Shown: positions 17,521 to 27,632, counted from the stretch's first letter. The stretch: DNA of 64,000 bases from Rhodanobacteraceae bacterium (GCA_004299705.1 SCQS01000048.1:1-64000), one strand, 5' to 3'. Numbers and translations are program-made. Notes: generated by a model not told the origin, from the letters alone.

Positions 17521-18570
17521 ATGCCCGAACCCCTCGAATCCCTGTGCCTGCTGCGCACCTCTGCCCTGGGCGACGTGACCCACGTGGTACCGCTGGTGCG
17601 CACGCTGCAGGCGGCATCGCCGCAAACGCGCCTGACCTGGATCGCGGGCAAACTGGAACACAAACTGGTCGGCGACATCGCCGGTGTCGAGTTCCTGGTA
17701 TTCGACAAGACCGCCGGCATCGCCGGATACCGTTCCGTGCGAAAGGCACTGGCGGGGCGTCACTTCGATGCGCTGCTGCAGATGCAGGTTGCATTGCGTT
17801 CCAACCTGCTGAGTCTCGTCGTGCATGCCGACCGCCGCATCGGCTACGACCACGCGCGCGCCAAGGATCTGCACGGCCTGTTTGTCAACGAGCGCATCCC
17901 CGCACGCGGCAGCGAACACGTGCTGGACGCGATGGGGAGTTTCATCGAACCGTTGGGCCTCAAGCAGACGTCGGTGCGCTGGGACATTCCGATCCCTGAC
18001 GACGCGCGCGCATGGGCCTTGGCGCAATGGCCCGACGACGGGCAGCCGACACTCATAATCAGTGCGGCTTCCAGCCACGCGCTGCGCAACTGGCGCCCCG
18101 AGCGGTACGCCGCCATCGCCGATCACGCCGCGCAAGCGCTGCAGATGCGAGTGGCGTTGACCGGCGGGCCATCCACGCAGGAACGCGCGCTTGGTGATGC
18201 GATCCTCGCGCACATGCAAACGCGGCCACTCGATTTGATCGGACGCGACACCTTGAAACGCGCATTGGCGCTGTACCAGCGTGCTTCCATCGTGGTGACG
18301 CCCGACGCCGGGCCCATGCACATGGCCAATGCGGTCGGCGCGCGCGTGCTGGGCCTGCACGCCGCCAGCAATCCCGCGCGTTCGGGTCCGTATTCCGACC
18401 GCCGCTGGTGCGTGGATCGCTACGATGATGCGGCGCGCAAGTTTCTGCACAAGTCCGCCGTGGCAATCCCGTGGGGAACGAAGATCGAATATCCAGGCGT
18501 GATGGATCTGGTGACGGTCGACGATGTGGTGGCAAAGCTCGAAGCCGCGCTTCAGGCGCCCGCACCATAA
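17521..18570 (+). CDS. waaC: Glycosyltransferase family 9, LPS heptosyltransferase I-like
   Basis: 349-residue GT9 (ADP-heptose) transferase that adds heptose to Kdo in the inner core. It has the N-terminal RTSALGDVTHVVPL motif and the C-terminal nucleotide-sugar site TPDAGPMHMANAVG, with HAASNPARSGPYS after it. The neighbour kdkA on the other strand supports the LPS role. The 3' end overlaps the convergent DUF6165 gene by 19 bases. WaaC is preferred over WaaF on the general pattern, but the subtype is not certain. Confidence 0.82.
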   Translation: MPEPLESLCLLRTSALGDVTHVVPLVRTLQAASPQTRLTWIAGKLEHKLVGDIAGVEFLVFDKTAGIAGYRSVRKALAGRHFDALLQMQVALRSNLLSLVVHADRRIGYDHARAKDLHGLFVNERIPARGSEHVLDAMGSFIEPLGLKQTSVRWDIPIPDDARAWALAQWPDDGQPTLIISAASSHALRNWRPERYAAIADHAAQALQMRVALTGGPSTQERALGDAILAHMQTRPLDLIGRDTLKRALALYQRASIVVTPDAGPMHMANAVGARVLGLHAASNPARSGPYSDRRWCVDRYDDAARKFLHKSAVAIPWGTKIEYPGVMDLVTVDDVVAKLEAALQAPAP

Positions 18571-18953
18571 TCCTGGTACGACTTTTCCTCCACCAACCGT
18601 GAACCCAGCTTCAGGTTGATTGCACGCTTGACCGCCGCGCGCTTGTCGTTGGTGTGGTACACCGCGCGCGCCAGTTCGATGAAGCGCGCGTCAAAGGCAT
18701 GGTCGCGTTCCTTCACGCGTATTTCATCCTCGATTTCCCACAGCGCCTCGTTGATGCGTTTCAACTGGCCGCGCTCGGCCGCAATGTCGATGCGCGAGTG
18801 TTCGTCCGCACGCCACAGGCCATCCAGCAACTGAAGTTCATCGCGCACGTTGGCCAGTTTGGCCGCGTCGGCGATGCGTTCGGACTTGATTTCGAGAATC
18901 GTGATCTTGTCGATCAGTTCTCCATAAGACACCGGTGCGGAGATCAGGTTCAT
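18552..18953 (-). CDS. DUF6165-like conserved protein near LPS genes
   Basis: 133-residue, mostly helical, charged protein beginning MNLISAPVSYGELIDKITIL. It has heptad-like Leu/Ile spacing and the YHTNDKRAAVKRAINLKLGS C-terminal part. Similar short proteins are found next to LPS and glycan genes and were assigned to DUF6165; the function is unknown. The ATG at 18953 is chosen because sequence upstream of it has no family features. It is convergent with, and overlaps, the heptosyltransferase gene. Confidence 0.75.
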   Translation of the reverse strand: MNLISAPVSYGELIDKITILEIKSERIADAAKLANVRDELQLLDGLWRADEHSRIDIAAERGQLKRINEALWEIEDEIRVKERDHAFDARFIELARAVYHTNDKRAAVKRAINLKLGSRLVEEKSYQDYGAGA

Positions 18954-19094
18954 TTCATCGCCACTCGGAAAAATGATGCGCAGCGTAACAACTCTCGGCA
19001 CTTTCGACACCTGACCCTTGCATTCTTCGCAGCCTTCCCCACCTTGCAAATTGGTGCCCTTCAAGACGGCACGCCGATCCGATGGAGTGCAGCA

Positions 19095-19793
19095 ATGAAA
19101 ATTCTGATGGTGATGACCTCACACGGGCAGCTTGGCGACACCGGCAAGCCGACCGGATTGTGGCTGGAAGAACTGGCCACCCCGTACTACGTGTTCAAGG
19201 ATGCCGGCGCCGAACTGACCTTGGCTTCGCCCGCGGGCGGGCAGCCACCGGTCGATCCCGGCAGCGAGCAGGCCGACAACCAGACCGAGGCCACCCGGCG
19301 TTTCCGGGCCGACCCCAAGGCCATGCAGGCGCTCGAGCACACCCACAAGCTGGCGGACATCGATCCCGAAGCCTACGACGCTGTGTTCTACCCGGGCGGC
19401 CATGGCCCGTTGTGGGATCTTGCCGACAACGAGGATTCGCGCATCCTGATCGACGCGATCTACGCGGCGGGCAAGCCGGTCGCCGCGGTGTGCCACGGTG
19501 TCGCCGCGCTGCGCGACGCGCGCGGCCCGTTCGGGCTGCCGCTGGTGCGTGGCCAGGCCGTCACCGGATTCTCCGATTCCGAAGAGCGCGCCGCGGGGCT
19601 TGCCGACATGGTGCCGTTCCTCATCGAGGACATGCTGAAGGAAGCCGGTGGCAACTATTCCAGCGCCGCCGATTGGCAGCCGCACGTGGTCACCTCGCAC
19701 AACCTCATCACCGGCCAGAATCCGGCGTCGTCGGCCGGTGCAGCCAAGGCCGTGCTGGAACAGTTGCGGCAACCGGCTCAGGCCGCGGCCTGA
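19095..19793 (+). CDS. DJ-1/PfpI-family protein (Hsp31-like glyoxalase or chaperone)
   Basis: 232-residue class I glutamine-amidotransferase-like protein. The nucleophilic cysteine is C133 in AAVCHGVAAL, with the conserved acidic residue E26 and the YPGGHGPLWDLAD motif at 100-112. This matches the Hsp31-like branch, whose members convert methylglyoxal to lactate without glutathione and protect against carbonyl stress. An AUG at 19095 follows a short purine-rich site (GGAGTGCAGCA). It is monocistronic in appearance. Confidence 0.87.
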   Translation: MKILMVMTSHGQLGDTGKPTGLWLEELATPYYVFKDAGAELTLASPAGGQPPVDPGSEQADNQTEATRRFRADPKAMQALEHTHKLADIDPEAYDAVFYPGGHGPLWDLADNEDSRILIDAIYAAGKPVAAVCHGVAALRDARGPFGLPLVRGQAVTGFSDSEERAAGLADMVPFLIEDMLKEAGGNYSSAADWQPHVVTSHNLITGQNPASSAGAAKAVLEQLRQPAQAAA

Positions 19794-19822
19794 GCGGGCG
19801 CCGCGTCGACAGCGCCTCTCGG

Positions 19823-21463
19823 TCACTTTCCGGCGGGCGCTGGCATCGCAGCCCTCTCGACATACGGCACCAGGCCGGTGGGCGTCGGCAACGCCTGCAG
19901 GAACTTCGGATTGCGCCGCGCGTGGGTGGCCTGTTCGTAGGCGTAGGCGATGCCGATCAAGGTGGGCTCGCTCCATTTGCGTCCGAAGAACAACATCCCG
20001 ACCGGCAGGCCGTGCACGAAACCGGCCGGCACGGTGATCGATGGATAACCCGCCACCGCCGCAGGGCCGTAGGCCGAAGGCAGGTCCGGGTCACCATTGA
20101 CCAGATCGATCGGCCAGGTCGGCGGCTGCGCCGGCGCCAGCAACGCATCGAGATGGTGCGCGTTCATTGCGGCGTCGATGCCTTCGGGGCCTGCGAGTTT
20201 CTGCAATTTGGCCAGCGCGTCGCGATAGGCCTTGTCGGTCAATGGCCCCTTGGCCTCCGCCTCGGTGAACAGTTCCTGCCCGAACCACGGCATTTCCTCG
20301 GCGGCATGCGCCTTGTCGAACGCAATCAGGTCTGCCAACGAATGCACCTTCAGGCCCTTGCGCGTCGCGAGGTAGGCATTGATGTCGTGCTTGAACTGGT
20401 AAAGCAGCACGGTTGACTCGGCCTTGCCGTAATCGTTGACGTGCGGAATCTTGACGTTGTCGATCACGCTGGCGCCATGTGCGCGCAGCACCTGGATGGT
20501 TTGATCCAGCAACTTCGTCACCGCGGGGCCGTCATCGGAAAGCTCGCGTACCACGCCGATACGTTTGCCCTTGAGCGCATTCGGATCGAGGAACTTCGTG
20601 TAGTCCGTGGCGTGCCGGTCCGCGTTCTTCGTGGCCGGATCGCGCGGATCGCTGCCCGCGATCGCGGTCAGCACGATCGCCGCATCGCGCACGTCGCGCG
20701 CCATGGGCCCGGCGGTGTCCTGGGTCGAACTGATCGGAATGATTCCGGCACGGCTGACCAGTCCGACCGTGGGCTTGATGCCGACGATGCCGTTGGCCGC
20801 CGATGGGCAAATGACGGAACCGTTGGTTTCGGTGCCGATCGCGACGGTCACGAAACCTGCCGCGACCGCGGCCGCCGACCCAGAGCTTGAACCGCAGGCG
20901 CTGTGGTCGAGCACATACGGATTACGCGTCAAACCACCACGTCCGCTCCAGCCGCTGGACGAATGCGTCGAGCGATAATTGGCCCACTCGCTGAGATTGG
21001 TCTTGCCGAGGATCACCGCGCCCGCCTTGCGCAGCTTGGCCGCAACGGTCGCGTCACGCGGCGCGGGCGCGCCCAGCATTGCCAGCGAGCCCGCCGTGGT
21101 CGGCATCTTGTCGCCGGTGTCGATGTTGGCTTTCAGCAGGATCGGGATGCCCCAAAGCGGGCCGTGCGTGCCCTTGGCGCGCGCTGCATCACGGCGTTTC
21201 GCAATCGACAACGCATCGGGATTCAGCTGCAGCACCGAGTTGACCCGCGGCCCGGCCTGGTCGAGCGCGTCGATGCGCCGGATGAAGTCGCGGACCAATT
21301 GCTGTGAACCGAGTTTCCCGGCAGCCATCTGCTGCTGCAGCGACGTGATATCCGCGTAGTCGGTCGCTGCATCGATCGATGACGCGGGCGGGCCGGCCAG
21401 CGCAGCGATGGAAACACTGCAGAGCAACGCGATAGCGCAGCGCCCTGAACGTCGACTTTTCAC
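19823..21463 (-). CDS. Secreted amidase (amidase signature family)
   Basis: 546-residue enzyme with a signal peptide (CAIALLCSVSIAALAGPPAS) and the Ser-cisSer-Lys triad of amidase-signature hydrolases: K111 in LLKANIDTGD, cis-Ser 193/194 in CGSSSGS and S216 in TETNGSV. The start is GTG at 21463, with a GGGAGG ribosome site seven bases upstream; a TTG six codons earlier lacks one. It is a periplasmic or secreted amide hydrolase whose substrate is unknown. It is followed by no co-directional gene and lies downstream of a gamma-glutamyltransferase gene, so both may act on peptides. Confidence 0.9.
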   Translation of the reverse strand: MKSRRSGRCAIALLCSVSIAALAGPPASSIDAATDYADITSLQQQMAAGKLGSQQLVRDFIRRIDALDQAGPRVNSVLQLNPDALSIAKRRDAARAKGTHGPLWGIPILLKANIDTGDKMPTTAGSLAMLGAPAPRDATVAAKLRKAGAVILGKTNLSEWANYRSTHSSSGWSGRGGLTRNPYVLDHSACGSSSGSAAAVAAGFVTVAIGTETNGSVICPSAANGIVGIKPTVGLVSRAGIIPISSTQDTAGPMARDVRDAAIVLTAIAGSDPRDPATKNADRHATDYTKFLDPNALKGKRIGVVRELSDDGPAVTKLLDQTIQVLRAHGASVIDNVKIPHVNDYGKAESTVLLYQFKHDINAYLATRKGLKVHSLADLIAFDKAHAAEEMPWFGQELFTEAEAKGPLTDKAYRDALAKLQKLAGPEGIDAAMNAHHLDALLAPAQPPTWPIDLVNGDPDLPSAYGPAAVAGYPSITVPAGFVHGLPVGMLFFGRKWSEPTLIGIAYAYEQATHARRNPKFLQALPTPTGLVPYVERAAMPAPAGK

Positions 21464-21504
21464 GACAGCACCTCCCGTCAATTATGCGAATCGGAAAAGC
21501 ATTC

Positions 21505-21569
21505 GACACGGATCAACGCGGATGGCCACGGATTTTTCTCATCCGTGTTGATCCGCGAAAATCCGTGTC
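21505..21569. repeat. Dispersed GACACGGAT palindrome, copy 3
   Basis: The left arm GACACGGATCAACGCGGAT plus a CACGGAT unit, and the right arm ATCCGTGTTGATCCGC ending ATCCGTGTC, form an inverted repeat. It sits between ggt and the amidase gene, in the same design as copies 1, 2 and 4. Confidence 0.85.
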
Positions 21570-21624
21570 CAAAGTGCTCTTGCGCTTTGCCATGCATTGC
21601 GCATGAATATCGGCTTTCCAGAGG

Positions 21625-23484
21625 TCAATACCCGATCACCTCGCCATCCCTGCGCATCTCGCTGGCGCCCTTGTAAACGTGATCCCTGGCGTCGTACTGG
21701 ATCGCCTCGTAGCCGCCGTAGCCGCCTTCCGCATGGGTGGTCACCTTCACCTTGTAACCGCGTTGGCGCAGCGCGTCGGCGACGCCGGGGTCGAACCCGG
21801 ATTCCAGCATCACCATTCCGGTGCCTTTCGATGGCAGACCGGTCGGCGTCGCATCGCCAACGTGATCCCAGCGCGCAGCGTCGCCCGCTTCCTGCACGTT
21901 CATGCCGAAGTCGATCATGTTGACAAGAACCTGGGTCTGTCCCTGCGGCTGGAAATAGCCGCCCATCACGCCGAACGCCATCCACGGCTCGCCATCCTTC
22001 ATCACGAAGGCCGGGATGATGGTGTGGAACGGTCGCTTGCGCGGCGCGTAGGCGTTGGCACTCTTCGGGTTCAGGGAATACAGCGCGCCGCGATCCTGGA
22101 AAATGAAGCCCAGGCCCGGCGCCGCCTCGCCCGAACCCATCCCGGCGTAGTTCGACTCGATCATCGAGACCATCATGCCGCTGCTGTCAGCGGTTTCGAA
22201 GTCGGTGGTGTCGCCGCTGCCCGAGGGATACACGCCCGTCTGGTAGGGCAGCGGGTTGCCGGGTGCGATGTCCGGATTGGCGTGCTGCAGATCGAGCAGC
22301 TTGCGCCGCTGATCCGCGTACGCCTGCGACAACAATCCCTTCAACGGCGCATTGTAGAAACGCGGATCGGCGTACCACTTGGACAAATCCGCCGCGGCAA
22401 GCCGGAACGCGCCGATCTCGGCCATCAAGGTATCGGGACTGCCCACGCCCATCTTCTTGAGGTCGAAGCCCTTGAGTACGTTCAGCGTTTCAAGCGTCGC
22501 GAAGCCCTGTCCGTTCGGCGGCAGCTCGTACACGTCGTAGCCGCGATAGTCGACTGATTGCGGCGTGACCCATTCGCCGTGGAAGTCCGCGAAATCCGAA
22601 TAAGCCGGGCCGCTACCGATGCTCTTGAAGAAGTTCGCCATCACGTGCGCGATCTGGCCCTTGTAGAACGCGTCGCGCCCGCCCTGGGCGATCAGGGTGA
22701 GCGTATGCGCCATGTCCGGATTGCGGAAGATTTCTCCCGCGCGCGGCGTGTGGCCGTCGATCAGGAACACTTTCTGTGCGTTCTGGAAATCCTTGATCAA
22801 ACCCTTGTGCTTCTCGAACGCGGCCCAGTTGCCCTTCCAGTATTCGGCCACGACCTGGGTGACCGGAAAGCCATGGCTCGCGTAGTAAATCGCGGGCGCC
22901 AAGTCTTCGCTGATCGGCAGCTTGCCGAACTTCGCGTGCAGCGCGAACCACGCATCGACGATGCCCGGCACCGTCACCGGCAGCGGCCCGAGCAGCGGAA
23001 TCTGGTCGGTCAGCTGCATGCCGGCCTGCTCATAGGCCGCCTTCACGTCGGCCTGCATCTGCGCAAGCGAACGATCCTTGGGCGACCAGCCGGAACCGTT
23101 GTAGCCGTACAACTTGTGTGTCTTGGGGTCGTACACGATCACGAACGCGTCGGCGCCGAGCCCGTTCAACACCGGCTCGGTCAGGCACAACATCGCGCTG
23201 GTGGCGATCGCGGCATCCACCGCACTGCCGCCCTTCTTCAGAATCTCGACGCCCACCAGTGAAGCCAGCGGCTGTTCGCTCGCGATCATCCCGTGCTGCG
23301 CGAACACCGGCGAACGCGTCGCCCATGGCTCGCCCGCATAGTGATCGCCGCGGCTGATGCCGGCCTGCGCAGCGGTCATGCCCGACAGCAACACGAGGCC
23401 ACCGGAAAGCACCGCCGCCAGCACCCGCAGGTGCAGCCGCGACCCACGCCTCGATCCACGACGCCCGCTCGAAAACACGTTCAT
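21625..23484 (-). CDS. ggt: Gamma-glutamyltransferase precursor
   Basis: Periplasmic, self-cleaving enzyme that removes or transfers gamma-glutamyl groups from glutathione and related peptides. The 619-residue precursor has an N-terminal export signal ending TAAQA, and autocleavage is expected before T426 in GDTTDFE. The proposed small subunit has the MGSGEAAPGLGF and GVMGGYFQPQG motifs. The usual THxSV context reads TTDFETAD here, a divergent subtype. A GGGAGGG ribosome site precedes the ATG. It is followed by an amidase gene on the same strand. Released 5-oxoproline could feed the pxp genes elsewhere in the window. Confidence 0.93.
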   Translation of the reverse strand: MNVFSSGRRGSRRGSRLHLRVLAAVLSGGLVLLSGMTAAQAGISRGDHYAGEPWATRSPVFAQHGMIASEQPLASLVGVEILKKGGSAVDAAIATSAMLCLTEPVLNGLGADAFVIVYDPKTHKLYGYNGSGWSPKDRSLAQMQADVKAAYEQAGMQLTDQIPLLGPLPVTVPGIVDAWFALHAKFGKLPISEDLAPAIYYASHGFPVTQVVAEYWKGNWAAFEKHKGLIKDFQNAQKVFLIDGHTPRAGEIFRNPDMAHTLTLIAQGGRDAFYKGQIAHVMANFFKSIGSGPAYSDFADFHGEWVTPQSVDYRGYDVYELPPNGQGFATLETLNVLKGFDLKKMGVGSPDTLMAEIGAFRLAAADLSKWYADPRFYNAPLKGLLSQAYADQRRKLLDLQHANPDIAPGNPLPYQTGVYPSGSGDTTDFETADSSGMMVSMIESNYAGMGSGEAAPGLGFIFQDRGALYSLNPKSANAYAPRKRPFHTIIPAFVMKDGEPWMAFGVMGGYFQPQGQTQVLVNMIDFGMNVQEAGDAARWDHVGDATPTGLPSKGTGMVMLESGFDPGVADALRQRGYKVKVTTHAEGGYGGYEAIQYDARDHVYKGASEMRRDGEVIGY

Positions 23485-23661
23485 GCACTCCCTCCCGTGC
23501 GATTGACGAATCCACTGAGCATACGCCGAGACACGGGCCCGGCGCGACTGCCGTCAGTCGTAGTCAGCCTCGGCCATGGAGCATCGCCAAGCCATCGCCC
23601 TGATATCAGGCCCGCAGCAATCGGTGGCGGCCCGGAACGCACATTCCGGCAACAATTTCGG

Positions 23662-23691
23662 TTGTAAGCCCCCCAGCAGCGCAACTATCAT
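23662..23691 (+). promoter_or_regulatory. Possible promoter for tRNA-Ser(CGA)
   Basis: TTGTAA and TATCAT are separated by 18 bases, with a GC-rich stretch after the -10 box. The box ends 86 bases before the tRNA, implying a leader to be trimmed. It is the best sigma-70 match in this 293-base gap between ggt and the tRNA. Confidence 0.35.
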
Positions 23692-23777
23692 GGGCGGCCC
23701 GCAACTGCGGGGGTGCATCACGGATGATGTGGACAACGCGCCGGATGGGTTCCGCCAATCTGTTCGCAAAAAGTTCT

Positions 23778-23868
23778 GGAGAGGTGGCGGAGTGGTCGAT
23801 CGCGCCGGATTCGAAATCCGGTTTACGGTTATGCCGTAACGTGGGTTCGAATCCCACCCTCTCCGCCA
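23778..23868 (+). tRNA. tRNA-Ser, anticodon CGA
   Basis: A 91-base type II tRNA. The acceptor stem GGAGAGG pairs with CCTCTCC, with G and an encoded CCA. The anticodon loop is TTCGAAA with CGA, reading UCG. The long variable arm is a TACGGTTATGCCGTA hairpin, and the T arm is GGGTTCGAATCCC. A terminator follows within ten bases. Confidence 0.97.
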
Positions 23869-23875
23869 TGAGTGC

Positions 23876-23899
23876 AAAACGCCCCTCGCGGGCGTTTTT
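23876..23899 (+). terminator. Terminator after tRNA-Ser(CGA)
   Basis: AACGCCC and GGGCGTT arms around a CTCGC loop with five T residues on the plus strand and an A-run on the other side, so it can work in both directions. It ends the tRNA transcript and probably also the convergent lytic transglycosylase gene. Confidence 0.85.
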
Positions 23900-23926
23900 G
23901 CGTATGTGGGCAACACCCCACGGTTC

Positions 23927-25414
23927 TCACCGCCTGCACCCCTCCAACCGCAACCGCTTGCCGACCCGCAGGTCGGACGCAGCGTGCAGGTGGTTGCCGC
24001 GGATCAAATCGTGCACACCATCGCAATGGAAGCGCCGTGCAATCGAATACAGGGTGTCGCCCTTGCGAACGGTGTAGTGCCCGGCGGAGCCGTGCCGCGA
24101 GCTGCGCGATGGCGGCGGATCGGCGGCGACTTGCACCGGCGGGGTCGGCAACTGCGCGTTCTGCAACTGACTGGCCAAGGTGACCCAGCGGCCACCCGTG
24201 CATGATCGTTGGTACGCGCCCTCGAGGAACTTCGGCAGGTTGATGCGCGTATTGAGCGGCTGCAGCTGCGAGGGATCCATCTGCGGATTGAGGTTGCGCA
24301 GCGTGCGATACCAGCCGTAACGCGCGCCGTCGTCGTCGCCCAGGCACACCGCCAACTCGTTCAGGGACGCCGCCTGGGTGATGTTGACGTAACCCGGCGC
24401 ACCATCGACCTTCGGGAAATGCAGGTTGTAGCGTTGCGGGTGCAGGAACAGCCACGCCGCCGCCAACACCATCGGCACGTATTCGCGGGTTTCCGGTGCC
24501 AATGCGAAGTAGACGTTCGGATCCCAGAAACTGGCATCCGGCGTGCCGGCCGCAAGGCGCCCCACCCGTCCCTCGCCACCGTTGTAGGCCGCCAACACCA
24601 GCGCGAGGTTGTCGTTGAGCAACCCCAATTCCTGGTTGAGATACGCCGCGGTCGCCTGCGCGGCCATGGTCGGATCGAAACGCTGGTCGAACCCGTCCAC
24701 GGTATTCAGACCGAAGCGTGCGCCGGTGGCGGGCATGAACTGCAACGGGCCGACCGCACCCGATCGCGACACCGCATGCACGCGGCCACCCGATTCCTTG
24801 GCGATCAAGCCGAACAGGATCGCTTCGGGCAATCCTGCCTTGTGGAACGCGGGCCACATCTGGTAACGCAGGTACTGATAATCGACGTAAGCGCGGATCA
24901 GATTGGGCCGCAGCCGCGTCAACCAAACCTGCAACGCCGCTTGCACGGTACCGTTGGTGGCGACCAGGTCCGACAGTTTGTGATCGTGCAGCAACTGCAC
25001 GGTGCGCTTTGCCTGCGGCAGCGTAGCCAGCACGCCCGAATTGTTCCCGGCGATGACCTGTTCCTCGTCATCGAGCGCCTCGTCATCCTCGGTGCCAAGG
25101 AAACTGCCGTCCTTCAGGCGCAACGCGCGATCATAGGCAGACAGGAAGCGCGCGGTATCGCAGCCGGGTGTGTTCACGCACTGATCGGATGCGCTGCGCA
25201 TCGCGTCCAGCGCGGCCTTCAGCGTCTTCTGTGATTGCGCGTTGTCGCCGCGCCGCGCCTGTTCCAACGCCTGATCGTATTGCGCGCTGGCCTGGTTCAA
25301 CTGCGCGTAAAGCTGGTTCAGACCCGAAGTCGACGCTTTCGTCGGCGCCTGCGCGCAGCCCGCCAGCAAACCCAGCGCGCCGACGCACGCCATCCATCCC
25401 AACCGCCGCATCAT
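23927..25414 (-). CDS. mltD: MltD-like lytic murein transglycosylase lipoprotein
   Basis: 495-residue periplasmic lipoprotein that cleaves peptidoglycan glycan strands. The signal peptide ends in the lipobox LLAGC. The GH23 catalytic domain has the glutamate in AKESGGR and the SGAVGPLQFMPATGARFGL and AAYNGGEGRV motifs. One C-terminal LysM repeat (YTVRKGDTLYSIARRF) binds peptidoglycan, fewer than the two to four seen in many MltDs. About 150 helical residues precede the catalytic part. The start is taken at the first of two adjacent ATGs, just before the signal peptide. Confidence 0.92.
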   Translation of the reverse strand: MMRRLGWMACVGALGLLAGCAQAPTKASTSGLNQLYAQLNQASAQYDQALEQARRGDNAQSQKTLKAALDAMRSASDQCVNTPGCDTARFLSAYDRALRLKDGSFLGTEDDEALDDEEQVIAGNNSGVLATLPQAKRTVQLLHDHKLSDLVATNGTVQAALQVWLTRLRPNLIRAYVDYQYLRYQMWPAFHKAGLPEAILFGLIAKESGGRVHAVSRSGAVGPLQFMPATGARFGLNTVDGFDQRFDPTMAAQATAAYLNQELGLLNDNLALVLAAYNGGEGRVGRLAAGTPDASFWDPNVYFALAPETREYVPMVLAAAWLFLHPQRYNLHFPKVDGAPGYVNITQAASLNELAVCLGDDDGARYGWYRTLRNLNPQMDPSQLQPLNTRINLPKFLEGAYQRSCTGGRWVTLASQLQNAQLPTPPVQVAADPPPSRSSRHGSAGHYTVRKGDTLYSIARRFHCDGVHDLIRGNHLHAASDLRVGKRLRLEGCRR

Positions 25415-25599
25415 TACCACCACCCGAACGCGAGACAACGCACGCACCCTAGCGTGCAGCGGGCGGCGACTCAAGTTGCACGTTGCGGGAGTGCTGTCCT
25501 GCACTGCCGCGAAACGCCGGGTATTTCACGACACCCTGCTGTCACCACCACGCCGTACAATCGCAAGACCCATCACATGCCGGCACACGAGGAGGCCGC

Positions 25600-27108
25600 G
25601 TGAACGACATCCTGATCGGCAGGAATGATTCCACCGCGGTCGAACTCGATCCGCACTTCGGCAACCGCCACGGCATGATTGCGGGGGCCACCGGCACCGG
25701 CAAGACCGTGTCGCTGATGGTGCTGGCGGAAGGCTTCTCCAGGCTAGGGACGCCGGTGTTTCTGGCCGACGTCAAGGGCGACATCGCCGGCATGTCGCAA
25801 CCCGCGTCTTCGCCGCCCGGTGACAAGCTGAAGGCGCGGCTTGAAAAACTCGGCATCGAGAAATCCTGGCAGCCGCAGGCCAACCCGGTGGTGTTCTGGG
25901 ATCTGTACGGCAAACTCGGCTCGCCGGTGCGCGCCACGGTTTCCGAGATGGGCCCGACGCTGCTGGCGCGCGTGCTGGAACTGAACGACACCCAGCAGGG
26001 CGTGCTGGAAATCGTGTTCAAGCTGGCCGACGACAATGGCTGGTTGTTGCTGGACCTTCCCGACCTGCGCGCGCTGCTGAATTACGTCGGCGACAACTCC
26101 AGGGACGTTTCGCAACATTACGGGCTGGTCAGCAAATCCAGCCTCGGCGCGGTGCAGCGCGCACTGCTGCAACTGGAGCAACAAGGTGCCGCGCAATTCT
26201 TCGGCGAACCCGCGCTGGACTTGCAGGACATCATGCGTCAGGACATGTCGGGGCGCGGCATCATCAACATCCTTGCTGCCGACCAGTTGATCCTGAAGCC
26301 GAAACTGTATTCGACGTTCCTGCTGTGGATGCTGTCGGAACTGTTCGAGCAACTGCCCGAGGTCGGCGACCCCGATCATCCCGGGCTGGTGTTCTTCTTC
26401 GACGAAGCGCACCTGCTGTTCGACGATTGTCCGCCCGCATTGCAACAACGGGTCGAACAGGTCGTGCGCCTGATCCGCTCCAAGGGCGTAGGTGTGTATT
26501 TCTGCTCGCAGAATCCCGACGACGTACCCGACGTGATCCTGGGCCAGATGGGCAACCGCATCCAGCACGCGTTGCGTGCGTTCACGCCACGCGACCAGAA
26601 AGCCGTGAAGGCCGCTGCGGAAACCTTCGCGCCGAACCCGAAACTCGACGTCGCCAAGGTCATTGGCGAATTGGGCACCGGTGAGGCACTGGCATCCACT
26701 TTGCGCGACAAGGGCGCGCCCACGCCGGTCGAGCGCGTGCTGGTTTCGACGCCGACCTGCCGGCTCGGTCCGATCAGCGACGAGGAGCGCGCGACGATCC
26801 GCTCGCGCTCCCCAGTCGGGCCGAAATACGACACCACCATCAACCGCGAATCGGCGGCGGAAATGCTGGCCAAACGCGCCGACGAAAAGGCCGTCGACAA
26901 CCCGAAAGACACCGCGCAGCAGGAAGCCGACAAGGCCCCGCAAGGCTCCGCGTGGGGTGGCGCGATGCACGACGCGATCTTCGGCACCAAGCGCCGCCAG
27001 GGCATGCTCGAAACCATGGCCAAGCAAACCGTGCGCACCATGGGCAGCCAGCTCGGTCGCCAGATCTTGCGCGGCGTGCTGGGCGGCATCTTCGGTGGCA
27101 AACGCTGA
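25600..27108 (+). CDS. HerA/DUF853-type ATPase
   Basis: 502-residue P-loop ATPase of the HerA-FtsK superfamily, DUF853 branch. Walker A is [10 protein letters not shown] (29-38), Walker B is [12 protein letters not shown], and the arginine-finger region follows. The C-terminal tail ends in a glycine-rich [11 protein letters not shown]. The family is widespread but its role is not settled; DNA translocation is assumed from the superfamily. The GTG start at 25600 has a perfect GAGGAGG ribosome site. greB follows after five bases and is probably co-transcribed. Confidence 0.9.
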   Translation: MNDILIGRNDSTAVELDPHFGNRHGMIAGATGTGKTVSLMVLAEGFSRLGTPVFLADVKGDIAGMSQPASSPPGDKLKARLEKLGIEKSWQPQANPVVFWDLYGKLGSPVRATVSEMGPTLLARVLELNDTQQGVLEIVFKLADDNGWLLLDLPDLRALLNYVGDNSRDVSQHYGLVSKSSLGAVQRALLQLEQQGAAQFFGEPALDLQDIMRQDMSGRGIINILAADQLILKPKLYSTFLLWMLSELFEQLPEVGDPDHPGLVFFFDEAHLLFDDCPPALQQRVEQVVRLIRSKGVGVYFCSQNPDDVPDVILGQMGNRIQHALRAFTPRDQKAVKAAAETFAPNPKLDVAKVIGELGTGEALASTLRDKGAPTPVERVLVSTPTCRLGPISDEERATIRSRSPVGPKYDTTINRESAAEMLAKRADEKAVDNPKDTAQQEADKAPQGSAWGGAMHDAIFGTKRRQGMLETMAKQTVRTMGSQLGRQILRGVLGGIFGGKR

Positions 27109-27113
27109 GAACC

Positions 27114-27632
27114 ATGTCCCGTTGGCGTCCGCCCCCACCCCGCTCGACGGCGATCATCACACGCGCGGGTTTCAATGCGTTGAAGGCCGAGCTCGACCAC
27201 CTGTGGCGCGAGCTGCGCCCCGAAGTCGTGAAGGCACTCGCGGCAGCCGCGGCCGAAGGCGACCGCTCCGAGAACGCGGAGTACACCTATCGCAAGAAGC
27301 AACTCGGTGAGATCGACCGACGCGTACGATACCTGTCCAAACGCATTCCCTCACTGAAGGTCGCGGAAGGCGTTCCCGCCGATCGTGAAGCCGTGTTCTT
27401 CGGCGCCACGCTGGCAATCGAAAACACGGACACCGGCGAGACGCATACGTACCGCATCGTCGGCCCCGATGAAACCGACGCAAGGAAAGGTTGGATCAGC
27501 GTCGATTCACCGCTGGCGCGCGCGGCGCTGAAGAAACGCATCGACGAGGAATTCGAGGCGGAGTTGCCGGGCGGCAAGACGCGGTTCGTAGTGTTGTCCG
27601 CGGGCTACCCGGACGAACGCAACGTCAAATGA
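27114..27632 (+). CDS. greB: Transcription elongation factor GreB
   Basis: Rescues backtracked RNA polymerase by stimulating transcript cleavage. The 172-residue protein has the N-terminal coiled coil with acidic tip ([21 protein letters not shown]) and the C-terminal FKBP-like domain. The RYLSKRI segment after the coiled coil marks GreB rather than GreA. The reading frame begins a few bases after the HerA-like gene. Its 3' end overlaps the convergent vapC by eight bases. Confidence 0.95.
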   Translation: MSRWRPPPPRSTAIITRAGFNALKAELDHLWRELRPEVVKALAAAAAEGDRSENAEYTYRKKQLGEIDRRVRYLSKRIPSLKVAEGVPADREAVFFGATLAIENTDTGETHTYRIVGPDETDARKGWISVDSPLARAALKKRIDEEFEAELPGGKTRFVVLSAGYPDERNVK

